Of a stretch of DNA of 64,000 nt, positions 1 to 10,474 are shown one piece after another. Under the pieces are notes generated by a model, which was given only the letters and a program-made list of their open reading frames with translations, made no database searches and was not told where the DNA came from. The DNA is taken from NCBI GenBank assembly GCA_036320915.1, contig JAXBDG010000001.1:1798001-1862000 (forward strand). Direction: 5' to 3'. The position numbers were made by a program, and so were the translations under genes. How positions within the stretch are numbered: position 1 is the first letter of the stretch; each line of letters begins with the position of its first letter. The DNA comes from Linnemannia elongata (Eukaryota; Mortierellomycota; Mortierellomycetes; Mortierellales; Mortierellaceae).

Positions 1-359
1 ATGAACATTGTGCGAACTATTTTGTATCAACGAAGGGAGTGTATTCCCTAGATCAGGTCAGCATTCTTCCATTCTGCTTCTCACTTTGCAATTCATTCGG
101 GAAAAATGGGTTCGATGCAATGCTTCAGACGTAGCGGAGGAAGAGAGAAAGTTGTTGTATTACGTTGCTGAGTGGCATAGATGTTTGTTCTGAAGGCCTT
201 GGAGGGGACGACAGCACGGTGGAGAGAGATGTGCGCTGCGGAGGAAGAGGAGTTGTTGATGAGAGTGCGCTGGGGAAGGACGGCAGCGGTGAGGAGGGTT
301 CTCTTCGAGGCGGCAGTGGCCAAGGCTCTAGAGGAGCGGGCGGGCAAGAGTCGGAACAT
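1..359 (-). CDS. putative mitochondrial precursor protein, 5' part only (runs off the window)
   Basis: The ATG at 359-357 opens a peptide that looks like a mitochondrial targeting sequence: it starts MFRLLPARSSRALATAA, is rich in Arg, Ser, Ala and Leu, and has no acidic residue over its first ~50 positions. Exon 1 is read as 359-164, with a GTAATA donor. A CTGAC branch-site-like motif and a TAG acceptor place exon 2 from 47 leftwards, and the phases join (C plus GG gives Arg). The mature domain lies outside the window, so the enzyme cannot be named. A purine-rich block on the + strand at about 363-442 (pyrimidine-rich for this gene) lies directly upstream, as at other starts here. Reading through without splicing also gives an open frame ending near 93, so the intron is an inference. 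Confidence 0.5.
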
Positions 360-1318
360 GTTTAGGAGTGAGGAAGTAGTAAGGTATGGGGAAGGAGAGA
401 AGGGAGAGGGAAGGAGGAACAAAGAGAAGGGAGGACGGAGAAGTGTTTCCTTTTTGCTCGGGATGCAGAATTGCTCAGAGAATGACTGGGGTGGATACAG
501 GACACAAGAGTAGAGAGTGAGAGAGATCTGATTCACTTAAGGGCAGTAGAGAAGGAAGGACGAGGGTTCAAAGAGCTCTTTCGCCCGCAGACAGATGGCT
601 CGCTCTCTTTTCAACAGGTGCGAAATTTTACCAGAGGTGTCAAAAAACGTGACTGCCTGTCAAGATCTATTCATACGGCTGTAGTACCAGGGCCTTGCAA
701 GTGGGAAGCACACGGACGGGAAGCAGAAGGAAGGGAGACACATACTCCCCGACAACGCATCCATGGGCATACCCGGCATGCCATCGATCCATCGATCCCA
801 TTATCTATCGAACCAGGAATAATCACCATCGCCATCATCAACATCACCAAAAGACCATTGTGCTTCATGGTCTGAAAATCGCCATATGTCACTACCGCCA
901 GGCACAGTGCAGGGAAACCCGCTTTTCTTTTCTCTTTGAACTCGGTCAGAGAGACGGACCCATAAACCACCTGCTTACAACCAACAAAACACGGCACAGA
1001 AAGGCGAGGTGGACGAAGGAAGAGTCAACACGCTGCCATCGCAGGAGTAACGGCACTCCACCTCTCCGCGATGAAGGTTCTGTGAGCGGAAGAGTGAAGA
1101 AACTAGACAGGAGGAATAGCAGTTACCGACCGGTGCTTGCGACAGCGGGAAGCGATCGTCCGTCAGACAACAGGCGGAGAAGTGCCCCATCAGGAGAGGC
1201 GTTACCATCATCTTTTTCCTCACGGGGGGGATCAACAGAAACGACGTCCACGAACAAGCCTGTCCTAACCTGGTCTCCTTCCCCTTCACTCTCTTCCCGG
1301 AAACACAGATAATTCAGC
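360..1318. other. divergent intergenic region between the mitochondrial precursor (-) and eS10 (+)
   Basis: This stretch of about 960 bp lies between two diverging gene starts. The left part is GA-rich on the + strand. Several overlapping open frames exist, but none has a recognisable domain or the coding composition of the neighbouring exons. I see only promoter and leader sequence. Confidence 0.5.
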
Positions 1319-2674
1319 ATGCTTATCCCCAAGCAGAACCGCAAGCTTATCTACGAGGCTCTCTTCAAGGGTGCGCATACAGTCTTTTTTTACTTTGCAA
1401 CAGGATGAACGACTTTTGTTATCTCAACTGGAAGGGCGGCACGTTTTATCGGAAGGCGTTACTATGCCGGGATGAACAATAGTTGCTCGACCCATGGAGA
1501 GACTATGATTCAGGATCGTCAAAGAGCCAGATCACTAACAGGATTGTTTTTTTTTTTGCTTATTTTTACTATTCCTATTTATGTCGCGATTCCGAATCTT
1601 CCTTGCTATGAATCACTCGCCGCCACCTTCTTAACACTCTTGACTCTTTCGACTATTTATCAACCTATCCAACACTGTCTTCACCTGGACCTTATCAAAA
1701 CTGTGACATCAAACATAACGCCAAACCAACAACACAAAAACAAACTATATATTGCACAAACCTACACAACAGACGGTGTTTTGGTCGCCAAGAAGGACTT
1801 CAACGCCCCCAAGCACGATGAGATCGATGTCCCCAACCTGCAGGTCATCAAGGCTCTTCAGTCCTTGGACTCGAAGCAGTTCGTCAAGACCCAGTTCTCG
1901 TGGCAGTACTACTACTACACCTTGACTGATGCCGGTATCGAGTACCTCCGCGAGTACCTCCACTTGCCCTCGGAGATCTTCCCCGCCACCTTCAAGAAGA
2001 CCGCCCGCCCCTCGGCTCCCCGCCGTGCTGGTAAATTTCGTTTTCTTATTGCCACTTTTCACCTTCGAGGATAGGCCAGCAAATCAACTTATCTCGACGG
2101 AGTTCAGGATTGGAGCAGGACAGCGATCACCTCTCTTGCCTTCAGCGTCAGGCTTGTCAATGTCCATTATTCAGGGCTTTGGGAGAGGGGCACGGCCACG
2201 GGAGATGGTTTCATGTTCAGGAGGGGGGTGACAATATGCTGGACGTTGTTGCATTCCAAACATCGACTGGACCGTAATCTTTCCCTGGGTTCAAGCAGAT
2301 ACTTGCTTTAAAAAAGCAAGGCAGAAACAACATATATTACCGAGGATAGACGAGAGATTGAGGAGACAAAGCGAAACAACACTACATCAATCAATCACGA
2401 CGACAAGCAACGTTCTCTGGGGCGACTGCGCCCGAGACACAGCATAAGTGATGCCTTTGATTGATATCACTGATTTGATTCTAATCAGTTTGTTCTCATT
2501 TTTGTCTCTGATAATGCATCGTAAATAGAGCGCCCCGAGGGTGCTTACCGCCAGCGTGGTGACCGTGAGGACTACCGCCGCCGCGATGACGGTGAGAAGA
2601 AGGAGGGTGCCTCCGGTGACTACAAGCCCGAGTTCCGCTCCGGCTTGGGCCGTGGCCGTCCCGCTCAGCAGTAA
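1319..2674 (+). CDS. rps10: 40S ribosomal protein eS10
   Basis: Structural protein of the small ribosomal subunit, located near the mRNA entry/beak region. Exons are 1319-1370, 1773-2030 and 2529-2674, giving 151 aa. The N-terminus reads MLIPKQNRKLIYEALFKDG, followed by VLVAKKDF and VPNLQVIKALQSL. The winged-helix core continues through WQYYYYTLTDAGIEYLREYLHLP, split here only by the reading of the text, and the basic Arg/Gly tail ends GRGRPAQQ. All of this is diagnostic of eS10. Both introns are long for this window (402 and 498 nt) and split codons after one base. An AATAAA lies 175 nt after the stop. No paralogue is visible nearby. Confidence 0.95.
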
Positions 2675-2848
2675 GCTAGCTTTGTCTAAACCCCTTCGTC
2701 CTCCTTACAACCGACCCAACCAAACAAATCTCAGAGACCACTTTTTGTTAAAAACATCATCCCCTCTTTGGATTGGGGTCTGAGAGAGTGGTGCGACTCT
2801 TTTTTACTTTTTTTCTTTGTTTCTTCTCAAAACGTCCCCGAGTGGAAA

Positions 2849-2854
2849 AATAAA
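2849..2854 (+). terminator. poly(A) signal of eS10
   Basis: AATAAA hexamer 175 nt past the eS10 stop codon. Confidence 0.55.
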
Positions 2855-4394
2855 TGAGTCCATCATGAATCCATACAAAGAACTTGGTCTCCTATTGTTT
2901 GTTTGTTGTTTGTCTGTTGTTTGTCTGTTTGTTCGTTTCGTGTGATAGTTCTGAACAATTATTGTTCATGGATGGGTCATGAATGCGGTTGTTTTTATTA
3001 TGTACGGCCTCATGATGCATGGACGACCAACCACTTTTTAGCCTTGCCCTTTCCGTCTGGCTGTGTGCAATAATTGAAGAAAGTTGCAATAAAAGTGAAA
3101 CTGTAGCGGACCCATATCGTTCCTCTCATGTGCTCTTTCTCTCTTTTCATCGACTTTTATCACGATCAACCTTCAGTTTCGGTTGCTTCTTGTGGAAGGA
3201 TGCATCGATGGGCGTAAAGAAACCCATTATAAAGGACAAAAGCAAAGGAACGACTATGGTACGACGTGAAGCAAGCCTGCAGAAAGTGAGACAAGATGTT
3301 TTTGATGGTTTGGTTGAGTGATACATAGTTCACCAGGCACGATTTAACAAGGCTTAGTTCTATGGGCGGGATGCAAGAGTTTGTGCCCTCTCTTTATTTC
3401 TCTTTTTTTATTGACTCCACCTCCGACCCTGAGAAGAGTAAGTCTAGAGATGGGTGGTTATTTTCAATGATTTTTTTTTTTTTTTCTAGGGAGAGCGAGG
3501 GACAGAACGAGGAAAGGGGATAAACGTGGAGAGACCTAGTAATACGAGGGTCTAGAAAGAGGGAAAAAAATTGATGCAGGCACTCCTATCTGCATCCTCC
3601 CTCCCATCCTCCCACTCTTCTTTCCTTATCCCTTACTTGTTTCCGTTCAGTTCATGTCCCCTCTATACGTCTTCCCAAATCGCAATTGGTCTGGCGTAGA
3701 GCATGGGAGTGAGAGAGAGAGGGAAGGTAGCAAACTAATTTGTCCACTACCAATCAGACAAGGAAGGGAAAAAAAACAAAGTTGATTACAAGAAAATGAA
3801 AAAGTCCACCCGACCCACAATTCGCCTGAAAGAACAAAGTCCATGCTTTGTGCTAGGCAATGAAAAAGAGGATGGAAGTGGTGAAGACGGAAGAACCAGT
3901 CGATTGCTGTTCGAAGGAGAATTTATTACGTTTTGTTTGTTTGTTGATCCGTTTGTTTTGTTGGAATAATCAAAAAAGAATATTGAGTAATGTACCTCTG
4001 GTCTCTGTACGGCAAATGAGCAAGAGGGCAAACACCTCTCTCCACTCGTCTCATGATTTGAATTGAACGGAGTGAGAATCTCCGATTCAAGAACAGAGAA
4101 TGAAATTTGGGCATACATCGAAGAGGGGGAGAGAGAGAGATAGAGAGACGACGAGAGGGAGGACAGACAAGAGGGAGGGACTCGGACCATGAATGAAACA
4201 AACAGACTGAGGGACCTTGACAGTAAAATTGACTTTGTAAGTGGAAGTGGGTGACCTGGGATATTTTGTATTTTGTATGTGGTTGAGATGAGACAGGAGG
4301 TAGGGGTATCAGAGTGGTTACGGACAGGCACAGGCACAGGCGTCTTCTCTTGAATCTCAGGCACCAGTCTCATTTGCTTATCGCTGATTAAACA

Positions 4395-4720
4395 TGGGGC
4401 ACCCGTTTTTTTTTCTCCTTCCCTTCTTTTTATTCTTCTTCTTTTTCTTTTCTTTTCGTCTTTTCTTTTCTCTTCTTTCTCCACTTTGTCTTTCGTCTCC
4501 TCTCATCCCTATCCCTCATCCTTCTCCTTCTCTCCTCTCCTGCACTCCTCCTTCTCTCCTCTCCTTCACTCCTCCCCTTCTCTCCTCTCCTTCTCTCACC
4601 TGCCTTCGTCTCTCAATTGCTCACCCTCTCATCCATCCATACCCTTTTCTCCCACTCTCGCACCTCCACCTTCACTCTCCCTCATATCCTTCATCCCCTC
4701 CCTCGCTTTCAGCAACATCT
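4395..4720 (+). promoter_or_regulatory. CT-rich leader tract before the tetraspanin gene
   Basis: The coding strand is almost entirely pyrimidine for about 300 nt and ends roughly 110 nt before the tetraspanin ATG. The same strand-specific arrangement precedes most genes in this window, so it probably belongs to the core promoter and 5' leader. This is inferred from position and composition only. Confidence 0.45.
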
Positions 4721-4827
4721 ACATTCTCTAACGACCACTTCCTCACCACCCGACAAAACATCACCTTCGACCGACCAAGACATCACCACTACCAACAACA
4801 AACAGCAAGAACAACAAACAAACAACA

Positions 4828-6362
4828 ATGGCAAACATTCGCAAGGTCCAATATACCCTCTTCGCGATGCTGACCTTCTACATGGTCACTGGTATCGGCG
4901 CCCTCGTTCTAGCCAACATATGGCTCAGCAGTGAAGCAGCCCCTCGTGAAGCCGTCATCTCTCGCGAAATCGAAAAAGGTAAACACCATCTCCCTCTCCC
5001 CTTTCACTTTACCAACATCAGGATCTGGATCAGTCGATTTTTTGGCTGTTCCTGAATTTTATTAATATCTGTAACGGACCCACATATACATACACACAAG
5101 CATACCTCAATCTTGCATCAAGGCGAGGGGGAACTGAACTGGGGGGGGGGGGGATGAAAGGGGTGAAGGGAGAGCGGGGAAGTAGGGAAGATGAGATTAC
5201 CGCCAACGGGAGCGACCAAAGACAAAACGGGTTGGAATGGAGGGAGGGGGATGGACAACAACAGCTATTCGGTTGAGAACCCATACTCGCCCACTCGCCA
5301 TGCCTCCTCTCCTTCTACTATCCGTCCTTGGCTCATGATCCATTTTTTCTTATGTTGTTATTGAGAATCGTTGCTCAATACATGTTCGGATTACCCGGAA
5401 GGCACGAAAGTTCAAACCCACAAACACAGCTCAGCACTAAAAGAGAGACATCAATATTATTATGGTTGCACACAACACCACTCATCGACAACAACAAGAA
5501 GAGCACAATCTGATATGTAAACTGGTTTTTAATTTACAACAAAGGGTGATCGATGGTTGCACCAACGAACGAACAGCAATGAAAAAAAAAGCAAAAAAGA
5601 ACGATAGCACTAACCCTCCAACGGAAACATTTTTTCTCCTTTCCTTTCTCCTTTCCTCCTTTCCTCCACAACCTAAACTCAATAGCTGGTGCAATTATTG
5701 GTGGCATCGTCGCAGGAACAGGAATCATTGGATTTGTGGGCGCCATCGCGCCGATTAAACGCAAGGACTGTCTCGTGGCCTTTATTGTCCTCTTGATCGC
5801 CGTCATCCTGGCCGAGCTCGGATTGGGAGGCGTGATCTGGTTCAAGACCTTGCGTATGCGTAGTACCTTCCAGGACCAGTGGACTAATTTGTGGGCCGAT
5901 TCGCTCAAGGTTGCTTTCCAGGATATGGTACGCATTCACGACAATGACTTTACTCTGTCTTTCCCCCCTATTGTCTCAATCTATTTTTGTGCACTGCAAT
6001 TTGATTTGACTAACAATTTTCCTACCCTTCCATCCACTCCACCTTTATCATTACCTGTATAATAGGATTCTCTGTCAGGATACGGACAATGCTGCGGTTA
6101 CCTCTTCCAAACCGAGGTGGTCTCCTCCGGAGCCTGTGCGGCCGCAAACCCCGCCACGATCGCATTCCCAGGATGCGAAGAAAAGATCTCAGTCTTCGCA
6201 GACGGTTACCTCCGCAAGCTGTTCACGTCTTTGTTCGGATTCACGATCGTCAACGTCTTTGTCTTTGTCACCACGGTTATCCTTATCCAGACCAGGAACG
6301 ATGAAGAGAGATATATCCGCATTGGCAAGAAGGAGGGCAGAACCTACATCGACTCCATCTAA
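4828..6362 (+). CDS. tetraspanin
   Basis: Four-pass membrane scaffold protein of the tetraspanin family, 229 aa, from exons 4828-4978, 5686-5927 and 6066-6362. Predicted membrane segments lie at about residues 7-32, 51-73, 79-103 and 190-215. The large extracellular loop carries the family hallmark CCG (C140, C141, G142, in GYGQCCGY) and two further cysteines, C155 and C168, the usual disulfide set. Tetraspanins organise membrane microdomains; in several fungi one member (Pls1) is required for penetration or hyphal emergence. Which subfamily this is cannot be settled here. The first intron is unusually long (707 nt), the second ordinary (138 nt). The gene is convergent with TRM7. Confidence 0.85.
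5141..5153 (+). repeat. G13 homopolymer in tetraspanin intron 1
   Basis: Thirteen consecutive G residues inside the first intron; the only long G run noticed in the window. Confidence 0.9.
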
Positions 6363-6666
6363 TGACCCTGTCGTCCACTCAGGGACTCGTATCTTGCCGC
6401 GTTTCCTTTCTTCTCCACCGGCCAGTTAGATTGGCTGTTGTACATATACCACTTTTCTTTGCCTTGCATTCTCTTCAAAAATAAAATTTCAAACCATCCG
6501 CATTGCCTATCATCTCTGCCCGAGTATCACTCTATCATCCATGAACAAGGGACGCCGGACTACTTGACAAGTTTTATTATATCCGTTTTATATCAATAAA
6601 ATATCAGGTAACACTTCCACCCCTTTTTACACAACACAAAATCCTCCTCCCACGCCCAGAAAAGCC
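6363..6666. other. convergent 3' flanks of tetraspanin and TRM7
   Basis: About 300 bp of AT-rich 3' untranslated sequence between two stop codons. AATAAA at 6480-6485 serves the + strand gene. A second AATAAA-containing AT-rich stretch lies near 6594-6604. No gene is seen. Confidence 0.6.
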
Positions 6667-8410
6667 TCACTTCTTCGACATTTGCTCGTTAAAGAAACCC
6701 TTACGCTTCTTCTCCATAGCGCTCAGGTAGGGCGCCGTAATGGGCATCTGGACGGGGGCTAATACCTTATAATCCTCATTATTTCCAGAATCGGGCAACG
6801 CGTAGGTCATGTCTGAATCGAACCCGCTCAAGTCCCCACAGGCGATGAAGGGGACGATCGTCCTGTTCGAGTTTCCTTGCGCGTCCGTGGGCGCTATTAA
6901 AGAGTAAGAGGTGATATGTTAAGGGTATGTTAGCTGACGAAAAAAATATATCGTGTAGGTATATATACATGATCATTGTTCAATGGTCGAGGAAATCATC
7001 ACGAGCATACCGAGGTCGAGCAGTGGGTTGCCCATGTTAGGAACATAGTCTTTGGGTGGGGTATAGTCCTGGCACACAATGAATGCCTCTGCATTTTCAC
7101 AAAACAACAAGGCATCCTGTTAGTCATTGGACAGGTCATGGCTCTATTTCTCATACATGACATCCGCAAAATCATGGTTCAAAAGGCAAAAGAAACGAAA
7201 TGAAACACCGAGGCGTACCAATACTAGAGTTGCGAGAACTCCTGGGTTTGCTACATGTGACCTTGGGGAAGAAAACCTTGAGCTGGGTGTAGAGGAGAGT
7301 GATATCCTTTCCACGGAAGATCTTTGCGACAAAGGCTCCACCGGGCCTAAGAACGTGGGTTGTGATGTTGAGTGCTGCCAACAGCAATTGTGCTTGGATG
7401 TACTCGTCCATGTCGTGCAATCCCGTCACTAGAATCGTCAGAGTGGATAGAAGGGGGAGAGAGGGTCGAAGGATCAGCGACAGGGTTCCTTCTCTTGTGT
7501 ACGATACAAGCAATAATCCCTTTCGTCCAGGTTGATGGTCTCTCCTTGTGTTTGATCCACTGGTTTTTACCGTCAGGTGCGCCGTCGCAGACAACAATGT
7601 CGGCCATCTCGCCGTCGAAGTAGGAGATAATTTGATCCGCCGTCGACTGCTTGGTAATATCGCCTTGCAACTGAATAACTCCTGGCAACGGTGCCTACAA
7701 TATTGAAAAATAAAACAAGGTCAGAGTGTCAGGTCACGGATATCCTATCCATTTCTGATCCACGCTGACATCGGTAATCGTCCTTGTATTGTCAATCCCC
7801 ATTACCATTGCTTGAAGATCTACTGCGACGATCTTAGCCTCTTCGCCCTCCTTCTGGTTCTCACTATGGTGCCATAATAGATGTTCAACTGGTATTAGAT
7901 CCAAGGTCAAAGCTGGCAAGATACGGATCGAGCTCCAAATTGCTGTCGTGCTCCTTACACCAGCTTCTTGCTGAGAACTTGGGACCAACTTCCGGGGGCA
8001 GCGCAAAGATCGACGGCCTTGGTGACGCCTAAGGGTCAATCAGTTATGAACATAAAGTGAATATAGTCAGAACTCCTTTCTCCTTTACCCAGATCAAATC
8101 CTGACGATACATCGATTGCTTGGTAAGATGTCCTGGATCTTTGATGTCCTTCATATATTCGATGTAGTACCTTCGAGAAGGTTGAATTCTTCGTCGACCT
8201 GCATCAGCTTGAAGGCGCTACGAGCTCTCCAGCCCTGCTCTTTGGCCATGCGATAGTAGACATCGCGTTTGTCTTTACTGGATTTTCCCTATTGGTATAG
8301 TGTCCAATTGAAAGTTATATGCAAACGTAAGTGCCCTCTTCTTTTATTCTTCCGATGATTTCCAGTTCTTCCTCATGTGGTGTACGTTGTATGTGTATAG
8401 GCATTACCAT
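6667..8410 (-). CDS. TRM7: tRNA 2'-O-methyltransferase of the anticodon loop (Trm7/FTSJ1)
   Basis: SAM-dependent FtsJ/RrmJ-type methyltransferase that 2'-O-methylates positions 32 and 34 of certain tRNAs, working with partner proteins (Trm732, Trm734 in yeast). The 295-aa protein is built from eight exons: 8410-8408, 8288-8171, 8028-7959, 7863-7806, 7694-7571, 7428-7219, 7088-7011 and 6893-6667. The order of motifs is N-terminal [17 protein letters not shown], the SAM-binding [14 protein letters not shown], and [16 protein letters not shown]. The K-D-K-E catalytic set is visible: Lys in SAFKL, Asp in CDGAPD, Lys in FVAKIF and Glu in SSIEAF. All phases join. The first intron follows directly after the ATG. 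The C-terminal ~60 residues are variable, as in the family. Confidence 0.92.
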
Positions 8411-8718
8411 GTCGGAGAATGCAAAGCAAGCTAGCAAGTGTGAATGTGCAAAAGAGAGAGTGCCGCTCGTTATTTTTCTCTCTTCAGCTGGTTAATTTGG
8501 ACCGTTTTTTGTTGACAATTTTTGAAGTGGCTTGCATGCTGTGCCCAAATCACCTTGGCCTTCTTTTTCTTACCTGAAACGCTGTTCGACATAGACGCGA
8601 CTTCGCCTCCCTCCCCTCCTTTAACTCTCTCTTCAGTCATCCAACCAAGGAGACAACACCACTAGCTACACACCTTACTCAGCATTCACTCTTCTACACA
8701 ACAAACATACATTCGGCC
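8411..8718. promoter_or_regulatory. bidirectional promoter region shared by TRM7 and SMN
   Basis: Only 308 bp separate the TRM7 ATG (-) from the SMN ATG (+). On the - strand there is also an ATG at 8592 and a GTAAGA donor at 8573, with a CTAG acceptor at 8433-8431. Splicing these would create a 5' leader intron and place the 8592 ATG in frame with TRM7, adding 13 residues. The 8410 ATG has the better context (GACATGG) and matches the conserved [10 protein letters not shown] start. Confidence 0.6.
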
Positions 8719-10474
8719 ATGTCAGAGGTGTACGAGGAGGAATACTACGACGATGAGGAAGGCGAGGACTACAACGAGGAACAGGTGGAAGACGCAGAGT
8801 ACCAATATAGCGAGGAAGGTGGTGATGAGGATGGTGACATTCAAGTTGGAGAGGAGATCGACCTGGTAAGACTATTCGTTCCAGGTGTCAACTCTTTAAT
8901 ATATATGGCAAAGGGACATGGCGCGCTATGCTATTGCCGAGTCAAGCTACTTATGGATTTATTGTTTCCTTTTTTCCTGCAACTTAGACACACGAAGAAG
9001 TCTGGGACGATAGTGCTTTGATCGAGGCTTGGGACATGGCCGTGAAGCAATACGAGGTATAAAAGCAAACCTATTATTTAACGAGATCATTATTCACATG
9101 GCAATTGGAATGACGTTGTACTCATTGCTTGCTTCTGGTTCTTGTTTCATACCCATTGTAGGTCTATCATAGCAAAGCTAACCCAAAGGGAACCTCAAAG
9201 GACAAGGTCTCCAAGTAAGATTTTGTCCATCTGCTTAAACGCTTACTCCTTATTCCCAAGCTATGACGCTATTTAACTAACACAGGCACGGTTTACACGT
9301 CTCTTCACCAAGTAGGTCGTCGACACTCCACTCCTCAAACAAGCACAAGAACATCGATTCAGTACAGCAGTCTACAACTTCTCCCACTAAGCGGACAAAA
9401 CTCATTCACAACAACGGGACCGCTACAACATCACATACGACAAGATCAGAGCCGGATTCGTCTCCTACACCAACATCTGCGCAATCGCAACAACCACCTT
9501 CACAAGTATCAGGCTCACAGTACGATGTGTCGGAACGGAAACCAAGTTTCAAGAAGGCCGACAAGCCAAGTTTCAGCCACCACAAGGAGCATCGCGAGGA
9601 GTTTGAGAAGGAGAAGACACGAAAAGCAAAAGCTTCAGCTACGACTACAACGGCGGTGCCTTCTTCGTCTACATCTGCATCTGCTGCACCAGTACCGACA
9701 GTAGATGCTGCAACTATTGCATACTATCAACAGCTGGGCTATTATTACGACCCGAGCTACGCGACAACACAGAATATAGAGCAAGGACAAGAAGGACATG
9801 AGAAGGAGGACCAATCGCAGGAGCAGGAGCAGCTAGATCACCATCAACATCAACAAGAGCAAGGTCATAATGGATCCCGAAATGAAGTCGAGGCAGCTGG
9901 AAATGGCAAGGTATCAGGATCAGCCCACGCTCTGCATGGTTCAGGTGCATCAAGTAGCAAGACGAAACCTATATCAACATCAACATCAGCAAGCTCGAGA
10001 GCAGCGCTCAAAAATAGAGCTGCGTACCCTGTTCCGAATCCCTATGGCCATGGACCAACCATGCACCCGTCTCAGCTGCCGTTATATCCATCCCCTCATG
10101 GATCCTATCCCGGCTACTATCCAGGCCATCTCCCTCCAGTGCATCCATCTCATATACCCCCAGGCGCACCGACAGCTGCCGCCGCAGCGGCAGGACCCAG
10201 AGGAGGATTCGGATTTCCAGCACCGCCAGGGTTGGTGCCTCCTGGCTGGAATGGACCGGGTGGTCCGACGCCATTTGGACATGGTTCTTTTGCAGCCGGC
10301 GGACAGGGGATGATGCCACCACCACCACCACCATTACCTCCTTTTCCGTCTCACTCGGGTAGTGGTGGACCATTTTCAGGACCAAAGATGGACGATGAAG
10401 CCCTTGGCAATCTGATCATGGCATGGTACTTTTCAGGATATTACACTGGGCTCTATCAGGCACAGAGACGGTAA
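8719..10474 (+). CDS. smn1: survival motor neuron (SMN) orthologue without a Tudor domain
   Basis: Scaffold of the SMN complex that loads Sm proteins onto spliceosomal snRNAs. Exons 8719-8865, 8988-9056, 9162-9214 and 9286-10474 encode 485 aa. After an acidic N-terminus, residues 52-72 (EEVWDDSALIEAWDMAV followed by KQYE) match the Gemin2-binding helix of SMN. The C-terminus, 459-485, is the YG-box oligomerisation helix (ALGNLIMAWYFSGYYTG), preceded by a poly-proline stretch near 435, the same order as in animal SMN. Between them lie about 380 residues of Ser/Thr/Gln/Pro-rich sequence. I find no Tudor fold or aromatic cage there. Fission yeast Smn1 also lacks Tudor but is far shorter. Possible 3' signal: AATAAA at 10613. 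Confidence 0.88.

Larger units (their letters stand above)
2675..4827. other. long intergenic region with TTTG, GA and CT tracts
   Basis: The first ~200 bp are the eS10 3' flank. A TTTG/TCTG-rich microsatellite lies at about 2898-2937. The + strand is purine-rich at about 3480-3760 and 4090-4190, then strongly CT-rich from about 4395 to 4720 as it enters the tetraspanin leader. Long open frames here (for example 3786-4484 on the - strand) consist of Lys/Arg or Ser/Pro/Leu runs read from those tracts and are not credible proteins. Confidence 0.5.

Noticed and set aside
98..130. Box-B-like GTTCGATGC suggesting a tRNA
   Set aside because: The flanking bases do not form a T-stem, and no acceptor or anticodon arm fits. 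A second B-box-like GTTCAAACC near 5409 fails the same test.
2031..2528. Box C/D snoRNA in the long eS10 intron
   Set aside because: Only a one-mismatch C box and a CTGA about 20 nt apart near 2449-2470; too close for a snoRNA and no terminal stem.
3786..4484. 232-codon open frame on the - strand
   Set aside because: It is a translation of GA/CT tracts (Lys/Arg runs, then Ser/Leu/Pro) with no domain and no splice structure.
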